Below, one piece after another: positions 8,533 through 16,415 of a DNA stretch of 64,000 bases; positions within the stretch are counted from its first letter, which is position 1, and the number at the start of each line of letters is the position of its first letter. Location: the NCBI RefSeq assembly GCF_000687555.1, contig NZ_JHWJ01000009.1:62001-126000 (forward strand). The letters are read 5' to 3'. Below the pieces are notes generated by a model. It was not told the origin of the DNA and did not search any database. It saw only the letters and a list, made by a program, of their open reading frames with translations. Both the position numbers and the translations under genes were made by a program. This stretch comes from [Clostridium] aerotolerans DSM 5434 (lineage in GTDB: Bacteria; Bacillota; Clostridia; Lachnospirales; Lachnospiraceae).

Positions 8533-10034
8533 ATACACATCTCCAGTAATTTTTTTCTGTCAATTTTCCCATTAGGGGTAATGGGTAATTCGGTGAGAGG
8601 GTGAAAACCAGTGGGTATCATATAGGAAGGAAGCGTGTTTCGCATCTTTTCAGAAAGTTCCTTTCCTTCCATGGTACCGACATAAAAGGCAGTGATTCGG
8701 TTTCGCTTCTCATCGAATACACAGCAGGCCCGTTCCATGGAAGGGTAGCTGTTCATAGCCATTTCGATTTCTTCCAGCTCAATGCGGTGTCCCATATGCT
8801 TGATCTGAAAGTCTTTCCGTCCCGCAAAGCAAAGCTCCTTGTTTTCGTTATAAAAGGCTAAGTCTCCGGTTCGGTATATCAGCTCTAAATAATTATTGTT
8901 CAAAGGATTCTGGACAAAGGCACGTTTTGTCTGTTCCGGGTTATTATAATAGCCAAGGGCGAGGGCAGTACCAGCTACACAAAGCTCTCCGCTTATTCCC
9001 GGACTTGTCACCTGCTTATCCTCCTCATCAAGGAGAAATACCTTTTCATTGGGAAATGGTTTTCCAATGGGTATCTTTTCATCGGCCTGAAACTCCCGGT
9101 CGATCTCATAATACGTGCAGTTACAGGTGATTTCCGTAGGGCCGTAGAGGTTTACATACCTGGCATCAGGAAGATACTTCTTCCAGGTGTTCAGCTGCTT
9201 GACCGGCATGGCCTCTCCGCTGAATAATACCTTTTTAATCTGATCTGGCACCTTGTAGGTAAAACCCTTCAGCTGGGATACGAGACAAAGTGCGGATACC
9301 GCCCAGATTAAGGTAGTCACCTTCTGCTCGCACAAATAATCCAACAAAAGAGTAGGAATGGAAAACATTCTTTTTGGTATGATCACCATGGCAGCACCCG
9401 TTTTTAACGTGGAATAAATGTCTTTTACGGATACATCAAAGTCAAAGGGTGCCTGGTTTCCGATGATGTCTTCCTCTGTAATGTGGAAGAGACCAGGGAA
9501 ATATTCCATAAAATCTATGACGGACCGATGGCTGACCAGGACGCCTTTTGGAATGCCGGTGGAGCCAGAGGTGAAGTTACAGTATAATGGATCCACATCA
9601 AGGGAATGAACACGGATTTCTCTTAAAGCCGCTTCCTTGATTTCGTGTTTCACCATCTCATGATAATCAAAGCATTGACCCAGATAACCGGCTTCCTTAA
9701 GAACATGTCTATCCTCACCCAGGGTGATGACAGAGCCTGCTTTGGAGGTTTCTAATATCTGGCGGATCCGAGCTGGCGGCTGGTCCATATTGATGGAGAT
9801 ATAAAAGCAGCCTGCAGCCACGATTCCCATAAATGCGGTCAGCGCCTCCACACTTTTATCCATGAAAACGGCCACGGGACGTCTGGGAGCTTCCTGCTCC
9901 GATAAAAAGCTACCGATGCGCCTGGCATTGTGTAACAGCTCTTCATAAGTTACACATTTCTCCGGATCCAGGACTGCTGTTTTTTCGGGGTACAACTTAG
10001 CGGATTGTTCCAGGTATTCTAATACATTTTTCAT
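8529..10034 (-). CDS. DltA-like amino acid adenylation enzyme
   Basis: A 501-residue ANL-superfamily ligase, the size of DltA (about 505). It has the P-loop FTSGSTGIPKG (about residues 154-164), PFDFDVSVKDIYSTL (the Asp region that binds the substrate amino group), NLYGPTE, YRTGDLA, the hinge GRKDFQIKHMGHRIE, and the catalytic Lys in NGKIDRKKL at the end. It would activate an amino acid as AMP-ester and load the carrier protein encoded downstream. Similarity in layout to DltA suggests a small amino acid, but the inserted decarboxylase argues against plain D-alanine. Start ATG after AAGGAAGCG, two bases from the histidine kinase stop. Confidence 0.88.
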   Translation of the reverse strand: MKNVLEYLEQSAKLYPEKTAVLDPEKCVTYEELLHNARRIGSFLSEQEAPRRPVAVFMDKSVEALTAFMGIVAAGCFYISINMDQPPARIRQILETSKAGSVITLGEDRHVLKEAGYLGQCFDYHEMVKHEIKEAALREIRVHSLDVDPLYCNFTSGSTGIPKGVLVSHRSVIDFMEYFPGLFHITEEDIIGNQAPFDFDVSVKDIYSTLKTGAAMVIIPKRMFSIPTLLLDYLCEQKVTTLIWAVSALCLVSQLKGFTYKVPDQIKKVLFSGEAMPVKQLNTWKKYLPDARYVNLYGPTEITCNCTYYEIDREFQADEKIPIGKPFPNEKVFLLDEEDKQVTSPGISGELCVAGTALALGYYNNPEQTKRAFVQNPLNNNYLELIYRTGDLAFYNENKELCFAGRKDFQIKHMGHRIELEEIEMAMNSYPSMERACCVFDEKRNRITAFYVGTMEGKELSEKMRNTLPSYMIPTGFHPLTELPITPNGKIDRKKLLEMCI

Positions 10035-10036
10035 AG

Positions 10037-11368
10037 TTACGCTTCCTTTCCTTGGGCTGACACTGGAAAGCTGGCCCTGGCTTCAAACCGAGTCCGGTTT
10101 TTTCTTATCTTAAAGGTCCCTTTCATCTGCTCTGTTATTTTTCGGCAGGTCTTAAGACCGATTCCAGTACTTTCCGCCAGAGAATGATCCTGTCGGATAT
10201 CATTGCTGATGCTGATGATTATGTGTTGTCCATTGCATTCGGCATTTACAAGAACTGGTCCACTGGTGCTTGCATATTTTCTTACATTGGAGAACAGGTT
10301 ATCAAAGAGGCGTTTAAAGTATTGAATATCACCTGTTATCATACAGGACTGCTCTAAAAGTCCGGTCCTCACATCAAACCCCTGATTGCTTAAATCAAAT
10401 ACATGTTCGCCAATCAGCTGTTCTAAAAGGATGCGTGCATCAAAGGTCTCTTTCTTCATCAGTATGGTCTCCTTGCCAAATACAAGGAAGTATTGAAACA
10501 GCTTATCGGACAGCTCCTTTAGCTGGAGGGATTTTTCTTTGCAGCTTTTGATATATTTAGAAAGCTGTTCTTCTGAATGATATCCTTCCGTTTCCAGAAT
10601 CTCCAGATAGCCGATGAGAGCCGTGAGAGGAGTTCTGATGTCGTGGGACATGGAAGTAATCAGCTCGCTGTTCGCTTCCCAGGCCTCTTTTTCGCTTTTG
10701 TAACGTGTAATAATGGAATTTCTCATATTGTCAGCGTTTATGGCCAAAAGGGCTATCTCGTCATTTCCTTTATGATAGATGGGCTGTTCTAAATTTCCCT
10801 GTTCAATCAGGGAAACTTCTTTTGACAGGAGCATGATCCGGGCTATGATTTTGTGATTATAAAAGATCACGATGCCGAATAAAAACAAGAAGAAAACTCC
10901 AAGGGAAATATAAAAAACAATGTTATACCATTTGATTTCCGAGGAATCGATAATGGAAACAGAATAGATCCCGTCGGTAAATGCAATGTTTCTGGTCAGC
11001 TGCTGGCTTTCTTCCAGGAAGGTTCCTGTGGACTCGTAATTGTAATAAGCATCGTTCCAGAAGCCGGATTCATATAGGATCTCATCGCCGCTATATATGG
11101 TTAAATACGTGTATTTATGGCTTTTGACCCATTTGGATAAGGCCCTTACATCTTTTACCGAAAGTTTATTTTTCCTGATATAACCTTCAATGGAATTTTG
11201 ATAGTTTTCCAGCCGTTTTGCGGAGGCATCTGCATTTAAATGATTCCTGGAAATCAAGTAATCTCCCAGAGACTGAGTCGCCAGATACATGAGAAAGCTG
11301 ATCAAAAGACCTAAGGCCAATACATAGACCTGCTTGTAACGGAGGGAAGATCTCATACTAAACTTCAT
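10037..11368 (-). CDS. Sensor histidine kinase of the dlt-like operon
   Basis: About 443 residues. Two membrane segments (about 14-34 and 148-170) enclose an extracellular sensor region of about 110 residues. These are followed by a HAMP-like linker, HisKA (SMSHDIRTPLTALIGYLEIL, phospho-acceptor His) and HATPase_c (LFDNLFSNVRKYAS N-box, STGIGLKTCRKI G-box). The ATG at 11368 overlaps the regulator gene by 11 bases; a TTG one codon earlier and an ATG at 11356 are alternatives. Together with the response regulator it heads the adenylation-carrier-MBOAT operon, so it probably senses envelope stress or cationic peptides and controls wall modification. That role is inferred from context. Confidence 0.88.
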   Translation of the reverse strand: MKFSMRSSLRYKQVYVLALGLLISFLMYLATQSLGDYLISRNHLNADASAKRLENYQNSIEGYIRKNKLSVKDVRALSKWVKSHKYTYLTIYSGDEILYESGFWNDAYYNYESTGTFLEESQQLTRNIAFTDGIYSVSIIDSSEIKWYNIVFYISLGVFFLFLFGIVIFYNHKIIARIMLLSKEVSLIEQGNLEQPIYHKGNDEIALLAINADNMRNSIITRYKSEKEAWEANSELITSMSHDIRTPLTALIGYLEILETEGYHSEEQLSKYIKSCKEKSLQLKELSDKLFQYFLVFGKETILMKKETFDARILLEQLIGEHVFDLSNQGFDVRTGLLEQSCMITGDIQYFKRLFDNLFSNVRKYASTSGPVLVNAECNGQHIIISISNDIRQDHSLAESTGIGLKTCRKITEQMKGTFKIRKNRTRFEARASFPVSAQGKEA

Positions 11369-12071
11369 CAATCTGATAGCCCTTTCCCCAAACGGTGCGT
11401 ATGATCGTTGGATTATTGGAATCGAGTTCCAGCTTTTTCCGCAGCTTTAAAATGTGAACCATTATGGTATTGGTGGAGGAGGGAAGAAACTTATCATTCC
11501 AAACGCCCTCGTAGATGGCTCTGGCATCCTTGGCACTGCCTCTGTTTTTCACAAGATACATGAGAACCTGAAACTCTGTATCCGTAAGGTCGATTTTTTG
11601 GTTCTCCCGGTAGACCTGACGGCTTTGGGTATTAATCAGAACATCCTGAATCCGGATTTCTGAATTACTGATATTTGGCTGGGATTTTCCTTTATATATC
11701 ACGTATCTTCTTAAAAGTGATTGAACCTTCATAAGAAGCTCCGACTGGGAAAATGGCTTTACCAGATAATCGTCTCCGCCAGTTTCATAAGCCTCTGTCT
11801 TATCGCTTTCCTTTGATTTGGCGGTGAGAAAGAGTATGGGGGCGGAAGAGGTCTTTCTGATTTCTTTGCATACATCGATTCCCGACAGACCGGGCATCAT
11901 GATATCAAGTATAATTAAATCAATGTCCAGATTTTTTGAAACGGTTTGAATTGCTTCCGTTCCGTTAGCGGCATCCCAGACAGAATAGCCTTTATTTTCC
12001 AGATGGATACGAAGTACTTCCCGTATATCGGCATCGTCATCCACAATTAAAATCTGCTGTGCAGCCTCCAT
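11358..12071 (-). CDS. OmpR/PhoB-family response regulator
   Basis: A 237-residue two-domain regulator. The receiver domain has the acidic pair DDD (11-13), phospho-acceptor Asp56 (DLIILDIMMPG), the switch Thr in FLTAKS and the Lys in LVKPFS. Residues of about 135-235 form a winged-helix DNA-binding domain (LTDTEFQVLMYLVKN, GYQIDEV end). Start ATG follows GGGAGG. It is the first gene of the seven-gene operon, reads from the promoter at 12137-12110, and probably autoregulates through the ATACGG repeats upstream. Confidence 0.92.
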   Translation of the reverse strand: MEAAQQILIVDDDADIREVLRIHLENKGYSVWDAANGTEAIQTVSKNLDIDLIILDIMMPGLSGIDVCKEIRKTSSAPILFLTAKSKESDKTEAYETGGDDYLVKPFSQSELLMKVQSLLRRYVIYKGKSQPNISNSEIRIQDVLINTQSRQVYRENQKIDLTDTEFQVLMYLVKNRGSAKDARAIYEGVWNDKFLPSSTNTIMVHILKLRKKLELDSNNPTIIRTVWGKGYQIDEV

Positions 12072-12109
12072 GGTCCGCGGCCTCCCTCTTAGTATTTTGA
12101 ATATGAAAA

Positions 12110-12137
12110 ATTATAACATTTGGGTGAAGAATAACAA
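12110..12137 (-). promoter_or_regulatory. Promoter of the regulator/dlt-like operon
   Basis: Minus strand: TTGTTA (12137-12132), 16-base spacer, TATAAT (12115-12110). Transcription would start about 30 bases before the response regulator ATG. Confidence 0.65.
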
Positions 12138-12173
12138 TGTGTTTTAGGAGGATTTAAGAATTATTAAGAAATG

Positions 12174-12233
12174 AAATACGGCTGTATTTCCAGTTATTTT
12201 TACACCATACGGTTCTACCGCCTTCTACCGTAT
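12174..12233. promoter_or_regulatory. Candidate operator cluster with ATACGG half-sites
   Basis: AAATAC-GGCT-GTATTT (12174-12189) is a palindrome containing ATACGG. ATACGGT at 12207-12213 and ACCGTAT at 12227-12233 form a perfect inverted repeat, and between them TTCTACCG occurs twice with a 10-base period (12213 and 12223). The ATACGG copies at 12176 and 12207 are 31 bases apart, about three helix turns. Tandem sites one helix turn apart are typical for OmpR-family regulators, so these may bind the operon's own regulator. Confidence 0.5.
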
Positions 12234-12422
12234 TAGCATGCCCATGATTCTTTTTGTTTTCTTAAATTTCGCTGACAAAAGGAGAAAGATTAATGGAATC
12301 AAATCATAGGAATTGAATGTGATATACATTTATTTAACAAAAAATAAAAAATTAGGATAATTTCTCACTCATAAGGAAAGAAAGTCATAGGATATAGTAA
12401 GTAACACCTTTGGAGACAATAA

Positions 12423-12947
12423 ATGAAAGAATATGATTTTTCTGAAATAGCCTCTGAAAGTTCTCCTTTTACGAATTTTGCAGAAACAATATATGATCAG
12501 AAATTCATGGATATGGAAATATACAATTATCCTGAAAATCTTGCCAATGCCATGGAGCTGATGAAACAGGCATTGAATGGAGAGGTTGAAGATCAGATGT
12601 TTTATATGTGGCTGATTAGCAACGCTCCGACCGAAGAAGAAAGGCAGATTATTGGAAGCATCCGTGACGATGAAATGGGGCACTTTGAATTATTCCGTCA
12701 GATTTATTATGATCTGACCGGTATGGACCTGCGTCAGGCGTCGGAAGAAACATTTATACCACCGGAAAACTATTGTGATGGAATAGCCAGAGCGCTTTTA
12801 GGCGAGCAGAATGCAGTGCGGAACTACAGAAAGATTCTTTACGCCATGCAGTCCCGCATTCATATAAATATGCTCATTGATATTATTACCGATGAGATCA
12901 GACATGGGATTCTTTATAATTATCTGTTTAGTAGAAATGGCTGTTAA
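12423..12947 (+). CDS. Ferritin-like (rubrerythrin-type) diiron protein
   Basis: A 174-residue protein of mostly helical character. The two iron-ligand pairs of a ferritin-like four-helix bundle are visible: GEVEDQMFY (first Glu) with DDEMGHFELF (ExxH), and GEQNAVRNY with DEIRHGILY (ExxH). There is no rubredoxin Cys pair, so it is a bare ferritin-like domain protein. Family roles include peroxide detoxification or iron handling in anaerobes. The upstream spacing (TGGAGACAATAA before ATG) gives a GGAG binding site. It is followed after 114 bases by a tiny basic protein, and both may share the terminator at 13216. Confidence 0.8.
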   Translation: MKEYDFSEIASESSPFTNFAETIYDQKFMDMEIYNYPENLANAMELMKQALNGEVEDQMFYMWLISNAPTEEERQIIGSIRDDEMGHFELFRQIYYDLTGMDLRQASEETFIPPENYCDGIARALLGEQNAVRNYRKILYAMQSRIHINMLIDIITDEIRHGILYNYLFSRNGC

Positions 12948-13061
12948 TCTAGCCAGATTGATGCGTAATGCATGCACATAGCAGGGCCTTTTTACAGCCC
13001 TGTGTACATAAAATACGGAAGAAAACAGCACAATAAAAAGAAAAACATTCAGGAGGTACCC

Positions 13062-13196
13062 ATGCCAAAAGACAGTCAGCCAGATAATAAAAAGGCCAGA
13101 ATGGAAAAATGCAACGGACAAACACCCATTACAAGAGAGAATCAGAATAAGAATAAAAATGCCAAAAGAAAGTCCATTGAGCATAATGATGTGTAA
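13062..13196 (+). CDS. Small basic hypothetical protein, 44 residues
   Basis: A frame open further upstream was trimmed to the ATG at 13062, which follows a strong CAGGAGGTACCC ribosome binding site. The product is 44 residues, begins MPKDSQPDNKKARMEKC and is rich in Lys, Asn, Gln and Arg with almost no hydrophobic residues; it should be soluble and disordered. A strong terminator follows 20 bases after the stop. I do not recognise a family. Its very polar, charged composition would suit an RNA- or DNA-binding or spore-associated small protein, but nothing proves this. Confidence 0.6.
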   Translation: MPKDSQPDNKKARMEKCNGQTPITRENQNKNKNAKRKSIEHNDV

Positions 13197-13215
13197 GCTG
13201 TTTTCTCCCAAAAAA

Positions 13216-13258
13216 GATATCAGAAGCGTCCCAAAAGACCTTCTGATATCTTTTTTTT
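13216..13258 (+). terminator. Rho-independent terminator
   Basis: Perfect 11-base stem GATATCAGAAG / CTTCTGATATC with a 13-base loop followed by eight T; A-rich on the other side, so it may work both ways. Confidence 0.9.
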
Positions 13259-13376
13259 GTGGGTAGCTAACACAAACCTTTATTTTATAATCTTAGGTTA
13301 AGCCGGTGGTATTGACTGTTCCATAAATGTTCACTTAAGGATTAAAATTTTATATATGGCTCTTATAATAATATGA

Positions 13377-13405
13377 TTGACAAGGAAGAAAAGCTATGAT
13401 ATTAT
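13377..13405 (+). promoter_or_regulatory. Promoter of the GST-like/ABC transporter operon
   Basis: TTGACA (13377-13382), 17-base spacer, TATTAT (13400-13405): consensus -35, ideal spacing, one mismatch in -10. It precedes the gene at 13520 by about 110 bases. Confidence 0.7.
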
Positions 13406-13519
13406 TTTCTAAATCAAAAACACATTAACATATAAGAATAGTATGTATATAGCTGCGGCAATAGAAAGCAGGAAACAAAATCAGAGACTCAATGGTTGAA
13501 AAACATCGAAGGAGAGAAC

Positions 13520-14473
13520 ATGGAAAAATTTAGTACTTTTCGTAAGGAGATTCAAAATGATGGTGCTTTCAGACAGCAGGAGAACCAGTTTGCCACACCC
13601 TTTGGCGATCAGGAAGGACTTATTCCCGTTGTTCCCAATAAATATCGGTTATTATGGATGCCGGCTTGCCCCCATGCCCATAAGGTAGTGATCGTGCGAA
13701 GACTTCTGGGGCTTGAGAACGTCATCAGCTTAGGGGCAACAGGGCCATACCGGACAGAACATGCATGGGAGTTCACAAATGATCCGGGAGGCGTGGATCC
13801 GGTATTAGGAGTACAGTACATAGAAGATGTTTATAAAAAGGCAGATCCCAGTTATGATAAAAGACCCACAGTGCCTGTAGTGGTAGATATTGAGACGGGA
13901 AAGGCTGTTAACAACGATCATGTTACTTTGACTCTCCAGCTGGAAACCGAATGGAAGAAATATCATAAAGAAGGTGCTCCCGATCTATTTCCTGAAAAAT
14001 TAAGGGATGACATTCTTGAATTAAATGAGATCATTTATCAAAGGATCAACGTCGGTGTTTATAAGGTCGGTTTTGCTCACAGCCAGGAGGCTTATGAGAA
14101 AGCTTACACTGAGCTTTTTTACTATTTTGATCAATTCGAAGAAAGACTCAGCCATAGCAGGTATTTATTCGGAGACGCAATCACTGATTGCGATGTTCGA
14201 TTATATCCCACACTGGCCAGGTTTGATGTTGTTTACCATCTGCTGTTCAAATGCAACAAAAAAAGACTTAAGGACTACCCTAATTTATGGGGATATGCAA
14301 GAGATTTATACCAGCAGCCTGCTTTCAGGGAGACTACAGATTTTGCTTTTATTAAGGACTCTTACTATCGTTCTCCTCATCTTAGGAAGCTATTTGGAAA
14401 TGTTTATAATATATTGCCAAAGGGACCGGATTTATCGGAGTGGAATAGTCCTCATGGCCGTAGTTCATTATAA
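13520..14473 (+). CDS. Glutathionyl-hydroquinone-reductase-like protein (xi-class GST, ECM4/YqjG-like)
   Basis: A 317-residue protein starting at the ATG after AAGGAGAGAAC. The thioredoxin-like N-terminal half has a single catalytic Cys in WMPACPHAHKV (Cys50), matching the CPWAH signature of xi-class GSTs with Trp replaced by His. The all-helical C-terminal domain ends with a conserved-looking block (YLFGDAITDCDVRLYPTLARFD). ECM4/YqjG enzymes reduce glutathionyl-hydroquinones. Clostridia usually do not make glutathione, so a different thiol or imported thiol conjugates are likely. It is the first gene of an operon with a sulfonate-type importer, pointing to an organosulfur substrate. That link is inference. 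Confidence 0.8.
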   Translation: MEKFSTFRKEIQNDGAFRQQENQFATPFGDQEGLIPVVPNKYRLLWMPACPHAHKVVIVRRLLGLENVISLGATGPYRTEHAWEFTNDPGGVDPVLGVQYIEDVYKKADPSYDKRPTVPVVVDIETGKAVNNDHVTLTLQLETEWKKYHKEGAPDLFPEKLRDDILELNEIIYQRINVGVYKVGFAHSQEAYEKAYTELFYYFDQFEERLSHSRYLFGDAITDCDVRLYPTLARFDVVYHLLFKCNKKRLKDYPNLWGYARDLYQQPAFRETTDFAFIKDSYYRSPHLRKLFGNVYNILPKGPDLSEWNSPHGRSSL

Positions 14474-14529
14474 TGATTTGCTCATAACGAAAACTAAAAA
14501 CATAAGCGCAGAAAACAGGGAGGAACATT

Positions 14530-15615
14530 ATGATTAAAAAATTTGGAGCAGTATTATTATCAGCGGTAATTGGTTTGAGTTTAGCTGCCTGTGGCAGTCA
14601 GGGTACGGAAAAGTCAAGTACGGAAAGTAAAGCAGGGACGGAAAGCGGGACAAGTGCAGAGGCGGAAACAACCGCGGAAAGTAAAGATGGAAGTACTAAA
14701 AAAGCAGACATTAAAGTAGGAGATATACAATGGAACAGTGTTGGAGCGTTGTTCAAAGGTGCGGGAATCTCTGATCCTGCTTATAATTTAGACGTATCCG
14801 TATTTGATGGAGGAAATTTAGCATTAGAAGCTCTTACTGCGGATCAAATTGATATTGCCAGAACCAGCGAAATACCTCCTCTTTTTGCAGCCCAGGCAGC
14901 AGACGGAGGAAACTTTCAAATTGTAGCAGTCTTAAATGACAGAATTACGACGGTAGACCAGGAAGTCCTTGTAGGACCTGATTCGGAAATCACCTCAGTA
15001 GCAGAATTAAAAGGAAAGAAGGTGGGTTATACAAAGGCAACAACCGCTCACTATTTCTTATATGAATTTCTAAAAGATGCAGGACTTACCTTTAATGATG
15101 TTGAAGTGGTTGAAATTAATCCTTCTGACGGAGCGGCGGCGTTATTAAGCGGAGATATTGATGCCTTTGCCAGCTTTGGAAACGGTATCGTAGCGGCCAA
15201 AGAAAATGGTGCAAAAGTAATTGCAGATGGGAATGATAAGCTTTCCGGTTACTTCCCCATTGTAGTTGCAAAATCTGCATTGGAGGATGAGGAAAAAAGA
15301 AAGGCAGTGGTTGAATACATTGCAGATCTTAATCAGGCATATCAGTGGATTGGCGAAAAGCCAGATGCCTGGGCTGAAGCCTCCGCAGAGCCATCGGGCA
15401 AAACGGTAGAAAAGTCCCTGTCAGATATTAAGGCAGGCTTGTCTCAGACAGATTCCAAAGTTCTTACCATCAATGATGATATTATTGCCTCCGGCCAGAA
15501 AATTGCAGACGCATTTTATGAATTAGGGGTATTGGAGAATAAGGTAGATGCCAGCAGTATTTATACGGACAAATATTCAGCCGAAATCGAGAAAGCAATT
15601 GCAGCACGTCAATAA
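14530..15615 (+). CDS. ABC transporter substrate-binding lipoprotein, SsuA/TauA type
   Basis: 361 residues with a lipoprotein signal (hydrophobic core then LAAC, lipidated Cys21) and a Ser/Thr/Glu-rich linker to about residue 60. The body is a type II binding fold of the NMT1/SsuA family: LALEALTADQIDIARTSE near the N-terminus, VAELKGKKVGYTKATTAHYFL, and SGDIDAFASFGNG. Relatives bind sulfonates, taurine, nitrate or thiamin precursors; the exact ligand is not readable. Start ATG follows GGGAGGAACATT. The permease and ATPase genes come directly after, so this is a complete importer. Confidence 0.85.
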   Translation: MIKKFGAVLLSAVIGLSLAACGSQGTEKSSTESKAGTESGTSAEAETTAESKDGSTKKADIKVGDIQWNSVGALFKGAGISDPAYNLDVSVFDGGNLALEALTADQIDIARTSEIPPLFAAQAADGGNFQIVAVLNDRITTVDQEVLVGPDSEITSVAELKGKKVGYTKATTAHYFLYEFLKDAGLTFNDVEVVEINPSDGAAALLSGDIDAFASFGNGIVAAKENGAKVIADGNDKLSGYFPIVVAKSALEDEEKRKAVVEYIADLNQAYQWIGEKPDAWAEASAEPSGKTVEKSLSDIKAGLSQTDSKVLTINDDIIASGQKIADAFYELGVLENKVDASSIYTDKYSAEIEKAIAARQ

Positions 15616-15639
15616 TCGTAACATACAGAGGGTTTTATT

Positions 15640-16401
15640 ATGAAGATAATAAATAAACATTTATGGAAAAATATATTTTCATGGATGCTTCCCATCGGAC
15701 TTATTATCATCTGGTACCTGGTCACAAGCTTTGGGGGGACGAAATTAAGATTTCCAACCCCTCAGGCTGTGGTAGTACGTGGAATTGGAATGCTTAAGAC
15801 CGGAGAATTGCAGTCTTATATTTTGGTTAGTACCCAAAGAGCTCTTCTTGGATTTTTACTAGGAGGTGTCATCGGCTTTTTACTTGGTCTGATTACGGGG
15901 CTGTCGGTTAAAGCAAACATCCTGTTAAACACAACCATACAAATGTTTCGTAACATACCGGTATTGGCTATTATACCTCTTGCAATTGCATGGTTTGGTG
16001 TGGGAGAACGGCTTAAGATTTACCTTGTAGCATTTGGAACGTTTTTCCCTATCTATGCGAATACCTTTCATGGGATCCAGTCTGTGGATAAAGATCTGCT
16101 TGAGATGGGTAAGGTATATGGGCTTTCGAAAGGAAGTATTTTTCGGAGAATTATATTTCCATCGGCCCTGTCCTCCGTTTTAGTAGGAGTCAGACTATCT
16201 CTTGGAATTATGTGGCTTGTACTGATTGCAGCAGAAACCGTGGCAACGGATGCTGGAATTGGATATATGGCAATGACTGCAAGGGGACTTTTTCAAATGG
16301 ATAAGGTGGTGCTCAGTATTGTTCTATATGCCATTTTAGGAAAGATCTCAGACGTGATTGCCGTAGGGTTAGAATCAACATTCTTACGCTGGCGTAAATG
16401 A
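15640..16401 (+). CDS. ABC transporter permease, SsuC/TauC type
   Basis: 253 residues with about six membrane segments and the BPD_transp_1 EAA-type loop reading LEMGKVYGLSKGSIFRRIIFPSA, which contacts the ATPase. MFRNIPVLAIIPLAIAWFGVGE is a typical SsuC/TauC block. It follows the binding protein by 24 bases and overlaps the first possible start of the ATPase. Confidence 0.88.
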   Translation: MKIINKHLWKNIFSWMLPIGLIIIWYLVTSFGGTKLRFPTPQAVVVRGIGMLKTGELQSYILVSTQRALLGFLLGGVIGFLLGLITGLSVKANILLNTTIQMFRNIPVLAIIPLAIAWFGVGERLKIYLVAFGTFFPIYANTFHGIQSVDKDLLEMGKVYGLSKGSIFRRIIFPSALSSVLVGVRLSLGIMWLVLIAAETVATDAGIGYMAMTARGLFQMDKVVLSIVLYAILGKISDVIAVGLESTFLRWRK

Positions 16402-16415
16402 TAAGAGGTGAGAAG

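Larger units (their letters stand above)
12072..12422. other. Divergent regulatory region between dlt-like operon and ferritin-like gene
   Basis: This 351-base gap carries the minus-strand promoter (12110-12137) and a cluster of ATACGG-type repeats (12174-12233). It also has about 190 AT-rich bases before the ferritin-like gene, in which no strong promoter or RNA element was recognised. Confidence 0.6.
13197..13519 (+). other. Intergenic region: terminator, then promoter and leader of the ABC operon
   Basis: The 323 bases contain the terminator at 13216-13258, the promoter at 13377-13405 and an approximately 110-base leader without a recognised riboswitch or T-box. Confidence 0.6.

Noticed and set aside
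12981-13011. CAGGGC / GCCCTG hairpin before the small basic protein
   Set aside because: No T-run and no coding context that makes it a terminator; could be a leader structure, but nothing supports a specific role.
14025-14537. 170-codon frame on the plus strand overlapping the GST-like gene
   Set aside because: It lies in a different frame inside a gene with clear family motifs, has no ribosome binding site, and its product has no recognisable pattern.
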